From assembly GCA_029237695.1 (NCBI GenBank), contig CM055266.1, positions 108,827,370 to 108,891,369 on the forward strand: a stretch of DNA of 64,000 bases, in the 5' to 3' direction. The notes under the pieces were generated by a model, which saw only the letters and a list, made by a program, of their open reading frames with translations, was not told where the DNA came from and ran no database searches. The position numbers and the translations under genes are program-made. Positions 1-64,000 of this stretch are shown in pieces. Source of the DNA: Conchocele bisecta (taxonomy: Eukaryota; Mollusca; Bivalvia; Lucinida; Thyasiridae). Every line of letters starts with the position of its first letter. Position 1 is the stretch's first letter.

Positions 1-165
1 GTGTCATTACACTGACATTCTTTGGTAACATCATGTTGTGCTGTTCGACCAATTAAAAGTCAGTTTGTTGGTGTAACCCAGATATTCATATTGGGTCAAT
101 CCCTGGTATGACAGCATGTTATCAGTCAGTACATATGATATTCGGCAAATTCAAAGCGTTGTTAC
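1..165. repeat. Dispersed repeat fragment (shared with 54530-54690)
   Basis: Shares wording such as GTAACATCA, GTCAGTTT, ATGTTATCAGTCAGTAC in the same order with 54530-54690, so it is an interspersed repeat, not a unique regulatory region. Class unknown. Confidence 0.55.
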
Positions 166-324
166 GTGGTCAATTTGAAAGACAGGCTTAGCTAGATATA
201 GACAAGTCTTATAATTAAGTTGGTTATTAAGCTTGGAAAATCACATGCAACTTCACTAAGAACAACTTCCAGAGCATCCTTGAAGTCCGAATTGGTGCGT
301 GTTTGTTGTTTTGATGTCAAGAAA

Positions 325-557
325 TGGGGCTGTGATAAATTGGGCTTATGGCAATTGTGACCCATGTAGCTCCTAATCAAACAGCACACTCCTGTAGCCT
401 TGTAACGATCTATGTCGCTTGTTTTAGAAGTATGACAGGTGTTTCAATGATGAAATGGCAAACAGAGCCGATCCTAATCAGACTGTGAATTCACAGGCTG
501 ATCTGGATCTACACTGGTTGTAAAACCTATAAGCCCTATTTCTCCAATCATAGCAAC
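325..557. mobile_element. Family A foldback MITE
   Basis: Terminal inverted repeats of the GTGGCTGTGACTGG / CCAGTCACAGCCAC family (diverged here), each followed by GGGGCTTATGGG-like sequence. The interior has the inverted pair AGATCCAGATCAGCC/GATCAGGATCTGCACTG and a segment ending in GCTACAGGAGTGTG. No open frame for a transposase. Confidence 0.65.
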
Positions 558-683
558 AAATTTAGTTTAAAGAGAAATCAACAAGGATACATTAAATAAT
601 TTTAAGTGAAATTGACAAACACATGAATGTTGTAAATGATGTTCTACAAGTGATTTTCCAATTTTGGTAACTTAGTTATGACT

Positions 684-926
684 GGCGCCCGTTTCATTAA
701 ACTTTGTACGACTAAAATGTTTGTAAGTGCAAAATTACGATGGTCTGTAAATTTCACATTAACAATGTTTTCTTTTAAACAATTAATGGATTGACATTTA
801 TTGAGCATAGGCTGCATATGCAGCCTATGCTCAATAAATGTAAATCCATCAATTGAGATTTCCAGACGATCCTAAATTTGCACTTACGAACATTGTAGTC
901 GTACGAAGTTTAGTGAAACGGGCCCC
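684..926. mobile_element. Family B foldback MITE
   Basis: Ends GGCGCCCGTTTCATTAAAC ... GTTTAGTGAAACGGGCCCC, with a central palindrome around TGCATATGCAGCCTATGCTC. About 243 bp, non-coding, same family as copies at 20622, 34083, 41930 and 46303. Confidence 0.85.
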
Positions 927-1046
927 TGATCTTTATCAGGTGGTTCCCATTCGCATGCACAGTCAGATGATTATATGGATATAGGAATGTGAGAAACTAA
1001 GGGATGTCAGAAACTGTTAACAGTAAGGAGGGATACATAGATATAC

Positions 1047-58248
<57,202 letters not shown>

Positions 58249-58361
58249 GATGAAGGCACTCTACTCACTGTAACACTGACTGCAATAAAGTAAACAAGAA
58301 AATGTCGCATGTCGGCATACAAATGTCCCCAATGGCAGATTGGAAGAACAAAACTTCTTAC

Positions 58362-58394
58362 CTGAACACGGACGGACATGTATGTGTAGTTGAT
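58362..58394 (-). other. Candidate 5' UTR exon, start not defined
   Basis: On the minus strand a good donor (CAG|GTAAGA) sits at 58362/58361. A good acceptor (TTTATTGCAG) lies at 58280, giving an intron of about 82 bp just upstream of the ATG exon. The upstream limit is unknown because a foldback MITE (family S, 58398-58753) begins a few bases further on. No coding potential is claimed. No TATA box or initiator can be assigned. Inference from splice signals only. Confidence 0.4.
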
Positions 58395-58397
58395 AAT

Positions 58398-58753
58398 ATA
58401 GGAATGAATGGCCTTTTTGTGGAATTTATCGGGGTATAAACTTGGAAAAGTCGCGGGAATACTGGACGAAGGCCGGAAGGCCTCGTCCAGTATTCCCGCG
58501 ACTTTTCCAAGTTTATATCCCCGATAAATTCCACAAAAAGGCCATTCATTTCTTATAATTCCAGCATTTTAAATAAATTCATCAAGAAAATGTGTTTATT
58601 TTCCGTTTTCTTAAGAATTATTTTAACTGAGCCTCACTGTTACGGAAAGTAGTTCGGCGTGGGAGTTTACTGGGATATAAATTTTGGACAGAGACTTGCT
58701 ACGGGACAATCAAATGTTAGGGAATTGTGTAAATATTTTTGTGCTGGAATTAT
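58398..58753. mobile_element. Family S foldback MITE at the gene's 5' end
   Basis: ATAGGAATGAATGGCC, hairpin CGGGAATACTGGACGAAG, ending GTGCTGGAATTAT. It abuts the candidate 5' UTR exon. Confidence 0.87.
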
Positions 58754-58761
58754 TCAGGAAT

Positions 58762-58985
58762 ATAAAACGAGGCGATCGCCGACAAGCGTCTCACCCACAA
58801 AAGTGAAGGTCACCAAAGTCAAAGTCACAAGGTGAGGAAGCTATTGATAAGATTGGTAATGATCTGCCTAATGGATCAGGAGATATTAAGATTTGAACAC
58901 GTCCGAAAGCGTTGACACAAAAGTTCAAGGTCATCAAGGTCACACAAATGACACAATACATTCCATTATTCATGCACTCAGCCAT
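58762..58985 (+). mobile_element. Helitron-like head and one core unit
   Basis: AAAACGAGGCGATCGCCGAC (palindromic GGCGATCGCC), GTCTCACCCACAAAAGTG, then core GTTCAAGGTCATCAAGGTCA, same family as 28672-29110. 58986-59697 carries no recognised gene or repeat. Confidence 0.6.
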
Positions 58986-59697
58986 ACATATGGCAACATG
59001 AGGTAAATAGTTTTGACAAATGTGAAAACGGCTTCAGGAAATAGCGTGTACATGAATCATGAGTACTGCATACAGTGCATCATGACGAGACAAAACACAT
59101 GTTACCGGTGTTCCGAACAGTGTATATCTTGATAAGAGTGCACTTTTTTTGCAATCAGACAGGGATTTAGACTGCCCAATAGCTACATCATTCTTCACCT
59201 AATTAGTGTCCTAAAGTGATTCTGGCTATCGGCAAAATGTGTTATATGTTGCATGCTGCACCACATACAATTACCTCTAACGAGTAAGATGAATTCATTA
59301 CGTTTGTACATGAACTATGTTTACAAGTGAATAGCTTTTGTATAATGTATTACGGTATAATATCTAGTCTGCAAGTTTTAATGGTAATATGAACATTACA
59401 AGTAAGGTTGTACAAAGTTACGATAAGTATGGTGATTTCCTTCCCAAAGTTTACCAAATTCATTTGCACTGGGAATGTCATGAAAGGATAAATGACATAC
59501 TGTATACATGTATGTGTGTGAGAGCAATAGTCGTACATAAACGTAATTATCTGTATAAATTTACATAGCTTTTTCAAATCGTTGACATTTTTAGTGCTCT
59601 TTAGTTTTTCGAAATTGTACGTGTTTGCATTATTATAGTAATAAGGTTTAATATAATGTTTCCTTATATGTTTCAAATTTTTGCAGATTAAAAGTAA

Positions 59698-62600
59698 ACT
59701 AGATGGCCACGGCCTGCATGTCGCGCCTTGTGGCGAGGCAAAAATAGATATAGTATAACAAAAAACTTTAACCAAAAAAATTAACCAAAAACTTTAACCA
59801 GACACACGTACGTACGCCAAAGTGCCGACTATATCACGCTTTCCGCAAGCGGGCGCGACAAAAACTTAATAAAAAACTTTAACCAAAAAACTTAACCAAA
59901 AACTTCAAAGTAATTTGACCTTGACATTGGGCACAGGGGCTGCACGGGAGGGGGTAGAATGAAAATATAGATGATGATAAACACCCATGTGAAGTTTCAA
60001 GGTAATGGGCAAAGCAGTTGCAGAGATATAGTATAACGAAAAACTTTAACCAAAAAACTTAACCAAAAAACTTAACCAAAAACTTTAACCAAAGAACTCA
60101 ACCAAAAACTTTAACCAAACAACTTAACCAAACAACTTAACCAAAAACTTTAACCGGACACACTTACGTACGTACGTATGTACGTACGCCAAAGTGCCGA
60201 CTATATCGCGCTATCCGCAAGCGGGCGCGACAAAAACTTAACCAAAAACTTTCACCAAAAAACTTAACCAAAAACTTCAAAGTAATTTGACCTAGACATT
60301 GGGCACAGGGGCCGCACGGAAGGGGGGTAGAATGAAAATATAGATGATGATAAACACCCATGTGAAGTTTCAAGGTAATGGGCAAAGCAGTTGCAGAGAT
60401 ATAGTATAACGAAAAACTTTAACCAAAAAACTTAAATAAAAACTTCAAAGTAATTTGATCTTGACATTGGGCACAATAGGGGCCCGCACGGGAGGGGGTA
60501 GTAGAATGCAAATATAGATGATGAAAAAACACCCATGTGAAGTTTCAAGGTAATGGGCAAAGCAGTTGCAGAGATATAGTATAACAAAAAACTTTAACCA
60601 AAAAACTTAACCACTTAACCAAAAAAAATTAACCAAAAACTTTAACCACAAAACTTAACCACTTAACTTAACCAAAAACTTTAACCAAAGAACTTAACCA
60701 AAAACTTCAAAGTAATTTGACCTTGACATTGGGCACAGGGGCCGCACGGGAAGGGGGTTAGAATGAAAATATAGATGATGATAAACACCCATATGAAGTT
60801 TCTTAAGGTTAATGGGCAAAGCAGTTGCAGAGATTATAGTATAAAAAAAACAAAAAAAAAATATTTAACCAAAAACTTAAACCAAAAACTTTAACCAAAA
60901 AACTTAAACCAAAAACTTTCACCAAAAAACTTAACCAATAACTTCAAAGTAATTTGACCTAGACATTGGGCAACAGGGCAGGTGGGGCCGCACGGTAAGG
61001 GGGGTAGAATGAAAATATAGATGATGATAAAACACCCCATGTGAAGTTTAAACAAGGTTAATGGGCAAAGCAGTTGCAGAGATATAGTATAACGAAAAAC
61101 TTTAACCAAAAACTTAACCAAAAAACTTCAATAAAGTAATTTGATCTTGACATTTGGGCACAGGGGCCGCCACGGGTGGGGAGGGGGGTAGAATGCAAAT
61201 ATAGATGAATGGATAAACACCCATGTGAAGTTTCAAGGTAATGGGCAAAGCAGTTGCAGAGATATAGTATAACAAAAAACTTTAACCAAAAAACTTAACC
61301 AAAAAACTTAACCAAAAACTTTAACCACAAAACTTAACCAAAAAACATAACCAAAAACTTTAACCAAAGAACTTAACCAAAAACTTCAAAGTAATTTAGA
61401 CCTTGACATTGGGCACAGGGGCCGCACGGGAGGGGGTTAGAATGAAAATATAGAATGATGATAAAAACACCCATATGAAGTTTCAAGGTAATGGGCAAAA
61501 GTCAGTTGCAGAGATATAGAAAATAAACAAAAAACTTTAACCAAAAAACTTAACCAAAATTTACTTAACAAAAAACTTAACCAAAAACTTCAAAGTAATT
61601 TGACCTTGACATTGGGCACAGGGCCGCACGGGAGGGGGGTAGAAATGAAAATATAGATGATGATAAACACCCATGTGAAGTTTCAAGGTAATGGTCAAAA
61701 AGCAGTGCAGAGATATAGGGGTATACCGAAAAAAAAACTTTAAACTCCAAAAAACTTAAATAAAAACTTCAAAGTAATTTTGATCGGGTTGACATTGGGC
61801 ACATGGGGCCCGCACGGGAGGGGGCGGGGGGTAGAATGCAAATATAGTGATGATAAAACACCCATGTGAAGTTTCAAGGTAATGGGCAAAGCAGTTGCAG
61901 AGATATAGAATACAAAAAATTTAAAAAACTTTAACCAAAAAACTTAACCAAAAAACTTAACCAAAAACTTAACCACACAAAACGTAACCAAAAACTTAAC
62001 CAAAAACAATTTAACCAAAGAACTTAACCAAAAACTTCAAAGTAATTGACCTTGACATTGGGGCACAGGGGCCGCACGGTGAGGGGGTTAGAATGAAAAT
62101 ATAGATGATGATAAACACCCATATGAAGTTTCAAGGGTAATGGGCAAAGCAGTTGCAGAGATATAGTATAATTCCAAAAAACTTAACCAAAAAACTTAAC
62201 CAAAAAACTTAACCAAAAACTTTCACCAAAAAACTTAACCAAAATAAAAATCTTCACAAAAAAACTTTACCAGAACAATTAACAACTTTCAAAGTAAGTT
62301 TGACCTAGACATTGGGCAACAGGGGTCCGCAGGGGGGGCGGGAGTAGAATGAAAATAAAATTTAGATGATGATAAACACCCATATGAAGTTTCAAGGTTT
62401 AAGGAATGGGCAAAGCAGTTGCAGAGATATAGTAAACATAACGAAAAAACTTTAACCAAAAAACTTAAAACCAAAAAACTTAACAACTTAAACCAAAAAT
62501 TTGACCAAAAAACTTGAACCAATTAAAACGGGCAAAGTAATTTGGGACCTGACATGGGCACCAGGGGCGCACGGAGGGTAGAATGCAATATAGATGATGA

Positions 62601-63602
62601 TAAACACCCATGTGAAGTTTCAAGGTAATGGGCAAAGCAGTTGCAGAGATATAGTATAACACCTTTAAACCAAAAAACTTAAACCAAAAAAACTTAACAA
62701 AAAACTTAACCACAAAACTAACCAAAAAACTTAACCAAAAACTTTAAACCAAAGAAACTTAACAAAAACTTCAAAGTAATTTGATCCTTGACATTGGGCA
62801 ACTGGGGCCGCAGGGACGGGGGGGTTTAGAATGCAAAATATAGATGATTGATAAACAGTCCCCATATGAAGTTTCAAGGGTAATGGGCAAAAGCCAGTAG
62901 AGAAGTTGCAGAGATATAGTATACAAAAAACTTTAACCATAAAATCTTAACCAAAAAACTTAACCCAAAAACTTTATAACAAAAACAAAAATTATTTAAC
63001 CAATAAAAAACTTTAAACCAAAAACTTTAACCCAAAGAAAAACTCTTAACCAAAAACTTCAAAGTTAATTTGACCTTGACATTGGGCACAGGGGTCCGAA
63101 CGGGAGGGGGTTTAGAACGAAAATTATAGGGGGGGATGATGGTTAAACACCCATATGAAGTTTCAAAAGGTTAATGGGCAAAGCAGTTGCAGAGATATAG
63201 GATATCAAAAACTTTTAAACAAAAAACTTAAACAAAAAATTTAACCCATAAAAACTTTAAACCAAAAAACTTTCAAAGGTAATTTGGGACCTTGAACATT
63301 GGGCACAGGGGCCGCACGGGGAGGGGGGTAGAATGAAAATATAGATGATGATAAATCCAACCCATTGTGAAAAATGTTTCTAGGTAAGGGTTTAAGCTGT
63401 TGAAGGATTATGTATAACTGAAAAACTTTAACGGAAAAAACTTTAACCAAAAAAAACTTTAAACCAAAGAACTGTTAACCAAAAAACTTTTAACCAAATA
63501 AAAAACTTAAGCCAAACAACTTAACCAAAAACTTTAACCGGACACACGTACGTACGCCAAAGTGCCGACTATATCACGCTTTCCGCAAGCGGACGCGACA
63601 AA
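59698..63602 (+). mobile_element. Pearl-type element cluster, 3.9 kb tandem cores
   Basis: Head CTAGATGGCCACGGCCTG, then more than a dozen cores (AATTTGACCTTGACATTGG, GGGGCCGCACGGGAGGGGG, GATGATAAACACCCATGTG) separated by AAAACTTAACC ladders. Tails (CCGACTATATC...CCGCAAGCGG) occur at 59822, 60196 and 63563, so at least three tail units are stacked. From about 60830 to 63480 units carry many single-base insertions. 63603-64000 is plain. Confidence 0.8.
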
Positions 63603-64000
63603 AAGGTGATATTTTTGTTAAAAAAAATATTTTCGCCATAAAAACAACAAGGTGCACATATTCAATATGTATAGAGAACGTGTGTATAGTTTCAGATTGA
63701 TTGAATGAATGGCTTCAGAGAAGTTGTGACAAAAACTATGCAGTTTTTCTGTGCGCTGCCCGCCCTGCGGTAAAATATAATATGTACCGTTTTTTTAAAC
63801 GTTCGTATAAAAATGAAGTCTTGTGAGTGGAATTTCGAGTGGTTTTTATTACCGGCGGTGGTGGTTGACATAGTCCATGAAAACATGACTCAGACTTCAC
63901 AGAACTGCTATATGGTTGAAGTCATGACTATATGGTTGGTCAACGCAAATTACTACACACAGATGGAAGTATGAAAAGCAATAGAGCTGAACAATAAACA

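Overview
The window looks like animal nuclear DNA, most likely from a bivalve mollusc. It is AT-rich, has short coding exons separated by long introns with GT/AG borders, and is dense in foldback MITEs, tRNA-derived SINEs and pearl-type (Helitron-like) elements carrying ACGG microsatellites, a combination known from bivalves. The species cannot be named from the sequence. Nothing bacterial is present: no operons, no CRISPR array, no prokaryotic insertion sequences.

One protein-coding gene is visible and it spans almost the whole window on the minus strand. I built 23 coding exons by eye, from the ATG at 58248 down to about 1047, using splice sites and reading-frame continuity. Together they encode roughly 975 residues: an acidic N-terminus, a long series of WD40 beta-propeller blades (about residues 135-810), then an acidic/serine-rich region and a basic helical segment. 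Blade order and wording look most like the large WDR87/WDR97-type WD-repeat proteins; the WD40 call is strong and the subfamily call is moderate. The 3' end is open: exon 23 either ends at a stop at 997-999 or splices on beyond the window. All exon joins agree in phase except exon 9 to exon 10, where a microexon or a sequence error is implied. A short 5' UTR intron lies just upstream of the ATG.

The introns are a catalogue of repeats. I separated about a dozen MITE/foldback families, lettered A-S in the entries. A is the GTGGCTGTGACTGG family. C is a roughly 300 bp family with ends GTAGCC/GGCTAC. B has ends GGGGCCGTTTCAC. F and P have TTAA sites and ends CCCTTTCAA and CCCTTAGAC. S has a core CGTCCAGTATTCCCGCG. 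K and N have ends CAGAGCTCC. Helitron-like tandem-core elements fall at 10.9-13.6, 17.2, 23.2-24.3, 28.6-29.1, 31.6-33.8, 43.3-44.2, 47.0-49.6, 58.8 and 59.7-63.6 kb. Several are nested inside dated MITEs, which exposes insertion junctions directly.

The most notable observations are these. The gene's own splice sites have been copied: the exon 7 donor end sits in a 120 bp in-frame tandem array, and the exon 3 and exon 7 acceptor ends are duplicated. MITEs sit within about 5-20 bp of functional splice sites. The tandem cores of several unrelated Helitron-like families all contain TCAAGGTCA, the extended nuclear-receptor half-site. There is a TTAA-flanked composite element at 10.58-13.80 kb, a roughly 310 bp almost pure poly-G tract inside a TA-flanked MITE, and an indel-rich stretch at 60.8-63.5 kb that probably reflects poor consensus.
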